DNA of 64,000 nucleotides, taken from NCBI GenBank assembly GCA_003117195.1, contig BDSI01000006.1:124001-188000 (forward strand), in the 5' to 3' direction. Source of the stretch: Eudorina sp. 2006-703-Eu-15. Taxonomy: Eukaryota; Chlorophyta; Chlorophyceae; Chlamydomonadales; Volvocaceae. The notes beneath the pieces were generated by a model. It saw only the letters and a list, made by a program, of their open reading frames with translations. It made no database searches and had not been told where the DNA came from. The stretch's first letter is position 1; each line of letters begins with the position of its first letter. Positions 1-11,827 of the stretch are shown one piece after another. The position numbers and the translations under genes were made by a program.

Positions 1-179
1 TCGGCCCCTCCCCGGTCGGAAACTCCCTCGCCTTCAACAGCCTGGCGGCGGCCATCGGCGACGACCGCGCTGCCACGGTACGACGCAAGTACGGCAAGCC
101 GCTGAAGGCCGTGGTGATCCTGGGCTCGGAGGTTCTGCCGGAGGCGGCGGCGGCGGCGGCGCCGGGCGGGTCAACATGA
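1..179 (+). CDS. 3' terminal exon of an unidentified protein (partial)
   Basis: The frame beginning at base 3 is open for 58 codons and ends at TGA 177-179. It encodes a sensible globular stretch (AFNSLAAAIGDD, then RRKYGKPLKAVVILGSE) followed by a short poly-Ala tail, which is typical of the C-terminus of a volvocine protein. The gene starts to the left of the window, so the family cannot be judged and I do not recognise it. The first in-window bases could still be intron if an acceptor lies at the AG near base 40. No TGTAA signal is visible in the next 500 bases. Confidence 0.5.
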   Translation, partial: GPSPVGNSLAFNSLAAAIGDDRAATVRRKYGKPLKAVVILGSEVLPEAAAAAAPGGST

Positions 180-749
180 CCAGTGGCGGTCTGGCGGCGC
201 GGGGCCGACATTGTGACATCATGCCGTACATCATGTCATGTCATAGCACAGCATACTGGCTACGTGCATGCGTGCGTACCTGGGCGGATAAATAGGTAGG
301 TAGTTCGGTAAGGATCGGTAGGCAGGTAGGCGGGTGGGCGGTCAGAGAGGCGCAGGAAGGGAGGAGCCCCCACCGATTTCGGGGTGGGGGTGGGGATGGA
401 TGATGGATTTGCCTGGCAGCGCCCGCGGGGCCTGCGGATTTCGGCCGTGTCCGCACGCCAGGGGACGTTGATCCCCGCGGACACAACAGGGCGGGGTCCT
501 TCCTTGGACAGGAGGGCCCTCTCACCACCGCCCGAAGCGCCGGCGGAGACATCCTGCAGTGCCCAGGCTCGTCATCTCTGTGGCCGTCTCAGGCAGTGGT
601 GGAGAGCGACCGCGCGGTGCCCTCCGGGGACCCTAGACCGCACAGCATCCGACGGATGGTGGATCGAGGTCACCACCATTCGGTGAAGGCAAACCGGTGG
701 TTGACCGTTGACGTTTCGCTGGATCGCGCCGGCTGGGGACTCTCTTGTG
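180..749. other. Non-genic stretch after the first gene
   Basis: This stretch presumably begins with the 3' UTR of the preceding gene. The open frames here are short, overlap on both strands and show no recognisable domain. I see nothing else in it. Confidence 0.5.
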
Positions 750-1733
750 TCTCACCTGCGGGGTCTTCTTGTGTGACCAATAGGCGGGCCGGAGGCATAA
801 TTTTGCTCTATGATGACGGCTGTGATTAGGGTACATGGGCGAATCTGCCGGTGCGCTTGTGGTGCTGTCTCGGCCCGTCCTGAAGGCGGGAAGGGATGTT
901 TCCCTTCCCGCCGTGTCTGTGTGTAGAGAGGAGGCTTCGGGCTGTCTCTCATGACCCGCGCGCTGTCGCTGATGTGACCCGCGGGGTCCACTGTGGTATG
1001 GTTCATTTCTTCGGTCGAGCAGATGATCCGAAGGAGACGGTCCGGCGGCTGGCCTGACCGGGTAGCTGAGGTCCGTTGCTGTCTTTTGTTCAAGTGCTCC
1101 TACACCTCGGGTACAGACTGGTGCTCGCTAAGAACAGGTCTACAGTGCTGCCGTTTACCGCGCCGCGTGAACCTCTATTGGCGCCAACAAACGTTAGCTC
1201 ACCCGCTGGATCTCCCAAGAAATCTGACGCAGCTTCGGCGTTAGATATGTCGGAGCGCCCTTCCCGATGGTAGGAAGACGACTACTCCGGTGCAAAATAG
1301 CATGCCCCAATAAGCACACTACGCCCCCCTGTGTTAGCCCACTCAAGCAGACCGTAGTCGCAACCATACCGATTCGCAGCCCCGGGGGGCTGACGTGCAC
1401 TTTAACCGATCAAAGGCGTCCGAAAACCTGTCTTGGATGAATACCGCTACGCCCCCGCCCGTCCCCTCGACCCGAAACCCCTGGCCGGTCGATGCAGTGC
1501 AGGTTATAACCCGGCAAATGTATTCCAATCCGTTGGACGAGCTTGCGTGCCGTGCGTCTCAACACAAATGATACAATGCCATGCGCTGATAAGAGATGCC
1601 ATATTAGATGATCTGATTCCTGGAGCTTCCCTTCCTCTAGGTGCCGTACGTTCCAGAGGATGATGCTCAAACCGTGATCTGACGTTTGAACTCCGTCCGT
1701 CCCCGTTGCGCGCTCCTCCCATGCCCCCGGCAT
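750..1733 (-). mobile_element. Degenerate LINE (non-LTR retrotransposon) endonuclease domain
   Basis: On the minus strand two overlapping frames together resemble the apurinic-type endonuclease (EEP) of non-LTR retrotransposons. One contains SIILWNVRHLEEGKLQ, matching the usual WN..GL..K start. The next continues after a frame change with the GGVAVFIQDRF motif and VWLRLRS. Further downstream RLLRIICSTEEMN resembles the later LLxLCSxxxL block. The domain is split by frame changes and stops, so it is a pseudogene. No reverse transcriptase follows at lower coordinates, so this copy is truncated or rearranged at its 3' side. Family assignment is by motif resemblance only. Confidence 0.55.
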
Positions 1734-3600
1734 GTGTGACGTGTCTTACCGTACAGGGACGCCAGGACAGCAGGTTAGCCTGACCCCGGTGAAGGAAGGC
1801 TGCTGAGTGCCACGCCTTCGGGAGTTCCGTCCAGTGCGTGTCTGGTGCTCGACAGCCCAATCATGCGGTGCGCCCGTACGTACCTCCGGGGTGGAGGTGT
1901 TGGCAGCCGCGGGCTCTGCGACGCATCCAGGTTTGCTCCCTGGGAATATGGGGCTAAAATAAAAACTGCCCAAACCCCAGACAGCCCCCAGAGCCTCTTT
2001 GGGGACATGGGGGACATGATCGATGGTCGTGGCCATGTCCGCTGTCGTCAGCGCTGTTCGTTGAGTGGTCGCAGGTCAGGCGTCAGGGCCCTCCCGGGCG
2101 ATGGCCCTTTCGTTCGACCCGGGTGGTGATGAGCCAAGGGGGTCCGGCGCTGGCCGTGGGGGCGGTGGCGTCTGTCCATCCCGTCATCGGCGGTTACCGG
2201 TTTGACGCTCCTTCTAGAGTTCTCTGCCTGGATTGACATGCGGGGGGTAGGCCTGCATGGCCTGCATGGTGGTGGACCTGATTGGAGGTCTCGCTTGCGA
2301 GGGACCGTGCGGCTCTTAGGGGGCTGCCCCCCGGGGGTCCCACGTGGGGCCCGGGCGTTCATTGGGTGGCTGGTAACGTGGAGAGCGGTAGCTCCCGGAC
2401 CGCGGCCGTCGGTCCCATGGGTCGGCCTTTGGAAGCCGGTTATATATGTGGCTCCGGCGGGTGGCTGGCCGCGGGTCACGGCCGAGCCAGAGGACTTGGA
2501 GAGGCGAGTAAGAGGAGGAGTGGGTGCGGCAGGTGTGTAGCCTGTTGTTATGGATGAGCCGTGCTTCTGTAGCGCACTGCGTGCACAGCGGCGACGACAT
2601 GCGCAGGGTCGGGCAGGTAGGGTTCGCCCGTTTGTTATCTATCACCTGTGCAGTGGTGAGGGGTGGTGCATATATGTTACAGCGGACCCGCCCAGGAATC
2701 AACGCACTTGATACCGTGGTTGAGACCCGTGGTACCCTTAACCAGCAGACGTGAATCCGGGTAGCCCACTTGCGGTCGCTGAATCCTTTCGCGGTATCGC
2801 AGCGCCACATTCGGGGCCCGCAGCTGCCCAGGTAGGTGGACATCACCTGACACACGCGACACGCGACATTGCATCGGTTGGGGGCAAGGAGGGAGGGCGG
2901 CGGCCAGGTCCTGCATCGCCATGGTTCAATGGGCTTGCCTGCGTACCGTCTGTGGAAGGGCATTGAAACGGAGGTAACGGCGGATTCCCGCTCCTGTGTT
3001 AGGGGCAACAGTTGCGCGGCGTTCATCAGGGGCGTCCTTCGAGACAATTGCACTCCGCAGGCGGGTATGGTCAAGCGTCACATGAACACGCGTCCCCCAA
3101 AACGATTCCGGTCCAGGGGGCAACGTAGTGCCGTATCATTCTATCGCACTGTCTCGACAGTACGGCAGTTTTCAACGGCTTGTACGATACGGTCTGGACC
3201 CTGGACGCTGAATGAACTCATCCATTCAAAGCCAGCACCAATCTGACACGAGCTATTATTGCTCTTAGCACAAACCATGGGCGAGGCGAGGCGCAGCTTG
3301 TTTCGTGGGCGTTCGACAAGACCTGTCCATGTGGTTGTGACCTTAGATAATAAAAATAAAGTGCGGTGATTTGCAGCTGTGCACATTAAGAAGCCTGTGA
3401 ACCTTGTGATCCTGTTGTTCAAACAAACGCCGTACGGACTTGTGTTGAACCATGCTAGCTGTGAGAACCGAAAGAATTGTCGGTTTGACCTTTTTGGAAT
3501 AGCAATGATTCTGTTGAATGTCTGTTGATTTCCAGGTAATCGGAATCGGCACGTTCGACTTTCCCCGTTTCAAACGAGTGCCTGCACATTTTTGACATGA
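1734..3600. other. Non-genic, probable transposon remnants
   Basis: Long frames exist on both strands (for example 2316-3074 minus) but none shows a recognisable domain or splice structure. A LINE-tail motif lies at 2679-2695. From about 3240 to 3620 the DNA becomes AT-richer and probably contains the promoter and 5' UTR of the gene starting at 3629. Confidence 0.4.
2677..2705 (-). repeat. LINE 3'-tail motif (GTTACAGCGGACC)
   Basis: GTTACAGCGGACCC here matches the 3' ends of the LINE family seen at 35757, 39697, 42378, 58016 and 62794. In this copy the motif reads toward the minus strand. The body upstream on the minus strand is too decayed to recognise. Confidence 0.45.
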
Positions 3601-3628
3601 TTAATTAGGTGTCAGGCATTAAGAAAAT

Positions 3629-6600
3629 ATGTCTCAAAAGACTCAGGAGTTGAAAAGCCTTGGGGCGGACGTGGTAAGCGACTGGAATACACCAAAGCAG
3701 CTGCATCGTTTTGGTACATGTGTCGCCGACCAATTCTTATCTATCAGTAATAGAGTACACATACAACGGCAGGGCGTTTTCATCGGCAAGTGACCAGCGT
3801 TTTGATCTGCCCGTTTTGTGTGTGAAACTGTGTGCAGCTTGCCAAGTTCAAGAGTAAACGCGCAACTCTGAAAGCAGCGAACACACCGCCTGCAACACCT
3901 CGACCTGTGGTTGCGGAGTCGTCAGCCGTTGCTCAGGTGCATCGCACGCTCGCGACCGAACTGTGTTCACGCGCTGGCCGCGCCACTGACCTCTTCTGCC
4001 GATCTTGCAACTACAGTCAAACGGCGTATCAAATAATGCTCCTTCAGCCAGAGCTCCGGAGACCGTTGCTGTCGAGGTGAGCCGCGCAGAGTGGTACGGC
4101 TAAAATAGGACCGCACGTGTGCAAACCCCCTTCCCGCATGCCGCAGGTGCCAGCAGCGTCTCTGGATCGCGCCGATCAGGTTGGCTTGACAGCCATATCG
4201 GCCCCGTCGTTGGCGAGCCGCGATGGTGCTGCAGTGGCGCACACCCCATCGCCTCCGGCGACAGCCGCTGGGCCTGAAGGCTCCCCAAAATCTGAACACC
4301 AGGGCGAGGAACTCAATACAAATGCTGCACACTCGCTCAGCGGCGGCATGCCTGCGGGTGAGGTGGCTGAGCCAGTGCCGGAGGCCCAAGCAGCTACGGA
4401 CCAGTTTGTCACCGCGCCAGCGCCGCCAGCCCTCGCTGAGGCCCCAGCACCCGAGCTGCCTTTGCAGCCACCGAACGTTACAGGGGCTGCAGAACCGCAT
4501 GCCCCGGAAAGCGCAGTTGCAGCGCCCATCGAGCCGTCTCCTGCAACCGTTGCAGCCGAGCTCGCGCAGCGCGAGGCGCAGCTGGGCGAGCTGCGGACTG
4601 AGGTGGAGCGACTGCGGAAGGATGTCGCGGAGGTGGGCGCTAGCAAGGCAGAGCTAGCTGCGCACATGGCTACGCTTTCTTCGGAGCGCGAGGCGCTTGA
4701 GGCGGAGGTGCAGCGACTGCGGGAACAGATGGAGGAGCAGCTGCAGGCGAAGGCGGCGGAGGCGCGGGCCGCGGAGGCGGAGGCAGCGCAGGTGCGACAG
4801 GCGCAGGCGGCCCTGGCTGCGGAGGTTGAGGAGCTGCGGGAGCTGCAGCGGAAGACCAAGGAGGTGAGGGGCAGAAATGGGTTAAAGGAAACTGGCTGGT
4901 CGCGGTAGGCAAGGCTCTCTGCGGGCGTTTCTCGTTGCCTCAATCCCATTGTACCGAAGCCAGGGACCTCGATGCCATTGTATCAACGCCAGGCCTTCAT
5001 AAGGACCCTGTGTCGGAGTTGAGCAAAGGCGTAACCCGGTATGCTCAGATGGGCCTCGCATCCTTACATTAGCGTGCATCAGCGGGTGGAACTAGTTCTG
5101 GGACTGAGCGGGGCGGCCACGAAAATGTGTCTCGAGACAGAGAAAGGCTTGGCACGGGATCTTTCGCCTCTGCGGAGCTGCCAGCAGGTCATTGTCAAGC
5201 AGCTATGGTCAGGCCATCGCAGCTATGGAGGGCACTCCTCTACAGTTTGCCCCCATCTGCGGAAACTCAAAAGAGGCGGAGGGCCTAACGGGAACTCGTC
5301 AGTCGGTGCGCTGGTATTTAGGCAGAGTTTTGCACCCACCCATCTGCTACTATGACGGGACGCACGAACGGGACCCTCGTCCGCCTCGGAGCCCTCGTGA
5401 GCTGGTGTATGCAGCTGCCGCATGATTATGGCATCGACAGGTCTTCCCGGGCGAATCAACGGCCTCAACGTGTCAGGCGCACCTTTGCCTGCCTTGGCCC
5501 GCAGGAACTCTCACACTGGGAGGCGCTGCACAGCGAGCTGCGGGCGCAGCTGGAGTCTAAGGACCGGGAGCTGGTGGCCGCACAGGCGGCGGCGGCGGAG
5601 TTGCAGCAGCTGCGGGAGCAGCTCGGGAACGAGGACGTGAGCAGCCTGGTGGCGCGTGCTCAACAGGTGCGTCAACAGTGGGAGTTACAAAGAAACAGTG
5701 GGAGCGGGGTCCACAGCATTTACAGCGTCCCAGCTGATAGGCCACCAGCTGATCGGCATGGTCCGCTCTGTTATGCGTTGTACCTGGAGCACCGTGCTTG
5801 TGCTTGAGCCGGTGGGTGGCCCCGGGCGCCCCGGGGCTGATGTCGCAGGCGTCCGTGCTGGAGGTCAAGTACGAGAAGCTGAAGGAGGAGGGCAAGGTGC
5901 GGTTCGACAAGCTCAAGGAGCAGAGCAATCATCGGAAGGTCGAGCTGGCAGAGGCCAGGCAGCAGGTGCGGTGGGGCGCGTTGCGGTGTTGTGCAAAGTC
6001 GCATGCCAAAATAGATGTCGGTGCGTGTTGGAGGACGAGGTTCCGGGCAACGCATGCCTTGGGTAAAGCCCGCCCAGGGCGGATGCTGGCTCCGAAACTC
6101 GCCGCGGGGTAGCAGGTGGCGGCAACGCTGTCTTCAGGGTGATGCACGGGCCCTCCCCACCTTCCGTATTGACGTATTTTAGAGCAGCCCCCGTGGTCAC
6201 TGAGACTTCCGGTCATCACCTTTGCGTGCGCGCAGCTGGCGGCGCTTACTCAGCAGAAGGCCGACCTGGAGGCCAAGCTGCAGGAAGGAGCCTCGAGTGC
6301 TGAGAGCGCGATGGTGCAGCTGCAGCAGCAGCTGGCCGATGCCGTCTCCGAGAGGGACCAGCTGCGCGCAGCCGCCGAGCGGGTCCCAGACCTGGAGGCG
6401 CGCACCCGTGAGCTGGAGACCGCTCTGGCGGCAGCGCAGGACGCGCTGTCAGAGGCTCAGAGTGCCGCGCAGGCCGACGCGGAGCGGCGCGCCTCAATGG
6501 AGGCTTCCCTGGCGGAGCTGGAGGCCCGCGTCCGTGAGGAGGCTGCGGCCGCTGAGGCGCTTCGGGCGGAGAAGGTCGGGGCGGTGGAGGGTAAGGCGGC

Positions 6601-9600
6601 GCAGCTGGAATCGGAGCTGGAGACCGTTCGCCGCTCCATGGCGGGCGCGGAGGCGAGGGTGGCGGAGCTGGCGCCCTTGGAAGCGGAGTGCGCTGCGCTG
6701 CGGAGCAGCATTGCCGCCCTGGAGGCGCAGCTGGCCGCTCAGTCGGATGAGGTAGAGCGCCTGAAGGGGACGTGCGAGGCGCAGCGCAAGGAGCTGGCGG
6801 GCAGCACCACGGCGAACGACGCCCTGCAGCAACAGCTCGATGCGCTGCGTGCTGAGCTGGCTGCCCAGCCGGACGCGGCCGCCTCGGCGGTGGCGACCGC
6901 GCTGGCGGCGGCGCAGGAGCGCCAAGACGCCGCGCTGGCGGAGGTGAAGGCGCGCGTGGCGGAGCTAGAGGACGATCTGGGACGCGCAAGCGAGGAGCTG
7001 GGCAAGGAGCGGGCGCAGCTGGCCAAGGGCAAGGCAGCGTTCAAGAAGGCGAAGGAGGAGAACCAGCGGTTGAAGGAGGAATTGGCGAAAGTGAAGGAGG
7101 AGTTGTCCGTTGCGAGCGTGGCGTCTGTGTCGGCCAGTGAGGTGGCTGTTACGGCGGCGGAGGAGCGCGCGGCGGCGGCGGATGCCGCGGCGGAGCAGTC
7201 CCGAGCAGAGGCCGCTCGGTGGGAGAGCGAGGCGGGGGCGCTGGCGACGCAGCTGGCGGCGGCGACCGCTGAGGCGGAGCTGCTGAAGCAGCGCCTGGAG
7301 GTAAGGCAGGGCCGGCTCGCACGCGATAGGGACATGGGCAACTGCTTCATGAGCACCAAGTGGGCATCACGGCGCAGTGACCCTTGTTGACGTGTCAATC
7401 CTTCCATCCATCCAACGCCTGTCGATTGGTTCCACGCTCAACATATGGTGGTCGTCGCCCCAAAGGGCGAACCGCTGATGCCTGGCCCCGGCTGTCGGGC
7501 AATCGGGAGCTCTCTTGCAAGCTCTTTTGCCTGGCAGCAATCACGCAATGCTCATCACGCCCTGCGTGTTCCCAGGCTGCCGAGGTGTCTGCAACGGAGC
7601 TCCGCTCGCAGATCGCTGTGCTGCAGTCCGACAACGAGCAGCTGCAGCAGCAGTACAGCGAGCAGGCGGACGCCCAGGACCAGATGGAGGCGAAGCTGAT
7701 CCAGCAGGCAGCGGAGCTCACGAACCTGCGGGTGCGCCTGCAGGAGGGCGAGGAGAAGCTGGCCGCACTGGAGGCCGATTCGTCGGCTGCGGTTGCAGCA
7801 GCCCAGCAGGCAGCGGCGGCCGCGGCCGAGGCGCGGGCGGAGGCTGAGGCCCGGGTGTCCGAGCTGGAGCAGCGGGTCGCCGACGCCGAGGCGGTGGCGG
7901 AGGGTCTGCGCAAGCAGCTGGGCGACACGGAGGCGCGTGTGGAGGAGCTGAAGGTTGCGGCGGAGGCGCGGGAGGGCCAGGTGGCCGCCCTGACGGCGCA
8001 ACTGGAGGAGGCTCAGGACGCCGCGGAGCTGCTGCGATGCGCTCAGGAGGACACGGTGGCGGGCCTGGAGGCCAAGCTCGCGGAAGTGCAGGCCGCCGCG
8101 GAGTCGGCGGCGACGCAAGCAGCTGCGGCGGAGGCCAAGCTCGCGACGGCGGAGGCCAGGGCCGCGGAGGCGGAGGCCGACGCTTCAGCGGCTCGTAACT
8201 CGCTTGCAGCGGTCGAGGCACAGCTTGCTGAGGCGCGGCAGGGGCAGCAAGGCGCCGGAGAGCTGCAGGCTCGCGTGGGCGAGCTGGAGGCCAAGCTGGC
8301 GGATCAGACGAACCGCATGGCGGTGGCAAAGTCGCAGTTCGGCAAGATGAAGGAGGAGAAGGCCAGGCTCAAGGAGCGCGTGACGGAGCTCGAAGGGCAG
8401 CTGCAGGCGGCCAACGCGGCCAAGTCAGAACTGGAAGCGCAGCTGGCGCAGGCGCAGGTCGGGCCGCGTGAGGGCGTGGGGGAGTGGGCGACGTCGCGCC
8501 ACGGGACCACAGCGGGGTCTCACATGTGCAACTGGTCATCAATATTTTGACCAGGTGGTAACCTCACGGTTGTTGATGCAAAAGCCTCTTGATGTCCTGC
8601 GCTCATCGCGCTCATGTCTGGGCCCATGGTTAAGCCGTCGCGCGTGCCGCTGCAAGTCCAAGCTCATGACAGTGTGGCCTTGAAACACGAAATCGACATC
8701 TTAAGAGATTGCTAGAGCGGCGCCCTGAATACATAAGGCCATTGTGTTTCCTTTCCTATTCCTGACGCCCATGTCGCCCTTTGATGCCCCCAGGAGGCTG
8801 CCTCTGCCGAACAGGAGGTATCCCGCCAGGTTGAGCAGCTGCAGGAGCGGTGCGGCGAGCTCATGGTGGCCGCCGATGCGACGCAGACGCAACTGGAGGA
8901 GGCGCAGGCCGCCGCGCAGGCCGCCGAGCAGCGCGCCACCGCCGCGGAGGCGCAGCTGGCTGCCGAGTCGGAGCGGGCGGCGGCACTGGAGGCACAGCTG
9001 CGCGAAGCCACTGAGGCCCGCGACGCGCTGCAGGCTGACCTCGAGGCCGCACGCGCGGCAGAGGCGCGGGCCGTGGCGGAGGCGCGGGAGGCAGCGGAGG
9101 CCGAGGCGGCCTCCCTCACGGAGCGGCTCGAGTCGAGCCGCGAGCAGGTGGCCGCGCTGAAGGAGGCTGTGGGAGAGCAGCAGGAGGAGATCAGCGAGCT
9201 GCAACGCAACTTGGATGAGGCGCAGGCGCGCGCTGCCGCGGCCGCGGCCAGCGTCGAGGCGACATCGGCCGAGCTGGAGGCGTCGAAGGCAGAGGCTGGG
9301 GAGCTGCGTCAACGCCTCGAGGCCGCGCACGCGCAGGCGGAATCACGGGCGGCGGAGGCGCATGAGAGTGTTGAAAAGCTCAAAGGAGAGCTGTCTGAGC
9401 TCCGGGCGCAGCTGGAAGCGGCCCAGGAGGCGAGCGGTGAGCAGTCGAAGGGACTTCAAGAGGAGCTTGCCGCAGCGCAGCAGGCCGCGGCGGCCGCGGC
9501 CGAGGCGCGAACCGAGGCGGAGGCCCGGGTGTCTGAACTTGAGCAGCGGGTCGCCGACGCCGAGGCGGTGACGGAGAGGCGCGCGGCGGAGGCCGCGGAC

Positions 9601-11792
9601 GCGCAGGCGGCGGCGGAGGGTCTGCGCAAGCAGCTGGGCGACACGGAGGCGCGTGTGGAGGAGCTGAGGGCTGCGGCGGAGGCGCAGGAGGGGCAGGTGC
9701 TCCGTCTGACGGCGCAACTGGCGGAGGCGCAGGACGCCGCCGAGCGGGCGCGGTCGGAGGTCGAGGGCCTGCACCGGCAACTCGTGGAGGCGGAGGCGCG
9801 GGCTGAGGGACTGCGGTCCTCCGCCGAGGCGCAGGACTCGGCTGCGGCGACCTGGCGGTCGGAGGCCGCGGAAAAGGCAGCCGCCCTGGACAGCGTCCGA
9901 ACGGAGCTGGCCGAGGCGCTGCGCGCCGCGCAGCAGGCGCGGGAGGCGGAGGAGGCGTTGCGCGCGGAGCTCGACAAGGCGCGCGGAGAGGCGTCGGCGG
10001 CGGTGGCGGCGTCGGAGCTGGAGCAGCGCGTGGCGGAACTGCAAGCCGCGGCGGCGGCCCGAGAGACGGAGCTGGCGGAAGCCAGGTCGGAGGCGGAGGA
10101 GCTGCAGCAGGCGCTGGCGGAGGCGGAGACTCGCGGCGGGGAGCTGCGTGCGGCGTTGGCGGCCCGCGATTCCGTGGTGGAGTCTCTACAGGTGGAGATT
10201 TCGCGGGCGAGCGATGAGCTGGGGACCGCCCGCCGGCAGGCCGCCGAGGCGCAGCGCGCGGCAGAAGCGGCGGCGGCTGAGGCGGCTGAGCTGCGCCGCT
10301 CGATCGAGGAGGCGCAAGCCGCGTCGACGGCTGCCAGGTCTGCACATGCGGGAGCTACTTCAGAGGAGGTGGCGGTGGCGGCGCCGGCGGCGGCGGCGGC
10401 AGACGACGCAGAGCTGTTGGAGGCGGCGCTGGCGGATGGGGGCTCGTGGGATGCGGCTGAGGTTGCCGACCTGAGTGGCGCCGCCGGCAGCGGAGAGGAA
10501 CAACCCGCCGCCTCAGCCTCCGCTGGTGTTGCTGCAACGGGCGGCGGCACCTCCCCAATGGAGGCCGCTGCGGCGCCGCCACGCGGCGGCATCAGCGAGT
10601 CGGAGGAGCACGCGCTGCGGGACACGCTGCACGCCGCGCAGGCCCGCGTGTCGGAGCTAGAGGCACGGGTTTCGGAGCTGCAGTCGGAGCTGGACGAGGC
10701 GCAGGCCGCCGCCATGGACGCCGCCGACGCGGCGGACCGCTGTGAGCTGCTGGAGGAGGCCTGCAAGACGTTGCGGGCGCAGCTGGACGAGGTGCGGGTG
10801 CAGCTGCAGCAGCGGGGCGACGACGCTGCTGCGGCGGGGTCGCAGGGGGCGCTGGAGACGGCGGCAGCCGCGGACAGCGCGGCTCTTGAGGAGGCGCGCG
10901 GCGCCGCGGCCGCGGCCTCTGGCCGCGCCGCAGAGTTGGAGGCGCAGCTTCGGGCGGTGGAGCAGCAGCTTGAGGACGCGCAGGTGCAGCTTCTGCAAGC
11001 GGAGGGCCGCGCCGCCGACGCGGAAGCCATGGTTGGAGCGCTGCAGGCCCAGCTGCAGGCCGCCAGCGCGGGTGCGTCGGAGGAGCTTACGGCGCTGCGG
11101 GAGAGCCTCGCGCGGGAGGTTTCGGAGCGCGACGCGGCAGTCGCCGAGGCCGCAGCCACGCAGGCCGAGGCGATGGCGGCGCTGCGAGCCGAGGCGGAAG
11201 CGCTGCGTGCGGAGGTGGCCGCAGCGGCTGAGCGCGAGGTGGCGGCCGAGGCGGCGGTGCGGGCGCTGCAGGAGCAGGCGGAGGCGGCGCGGGCCGCGGG
11301 CGGGGCGGCAGCGGCGGCGTTGCAGCAGCGCTGCGACCAGCTGGTTTCGGAGCTGGCGGAGAGCGTCGACGCCCGCGCGCAGCTGGAGGCGGACGTGGAC
11401 GCGCTGCGCTCCCAGGTGGGTGAGCTGCGTGACGGCAACGAGCACCTGCTGGCGGAGCTGCGGGAAGCTGGGGAGGAGCTGGCGTCTGAGAGGGGCCAGC
11501 TCGCTGCGGCGGCGCAGCGCGCAGCGGAGCTGGAGCAGCGCCTCGCGGAGGCGGCTCGGCAGCAGGAGGAGCAGGTGGCGGCGGCGCTGGCGGCGGCGGC
11601 CGCGGGCCGCAGCGGCGCCGAGGCGGAGGCCCAGGCGGCAATCACACGTGCGGCGTCCCTGGAGCACCGGCACACGCAGATCGAGGTCAGGAGCGGCGCG
11701 TGTGCCGTCTTCAAACCCTGCGACACGTCTCATTCGCTACAGCTGAGGTATCACGGCCACGCACTGACACACACACCTCTCTCTCCCCCTCT

Positions 11793-11827
<35 letters not shown>

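Noticed and set aside
9456..11726. 756-codon minus-strand open frame, Ser/Ala rich
   Set aside because: Antisense shadow of golgin exon 8, caused by GC-rich third positions in GCG/GAG codons.
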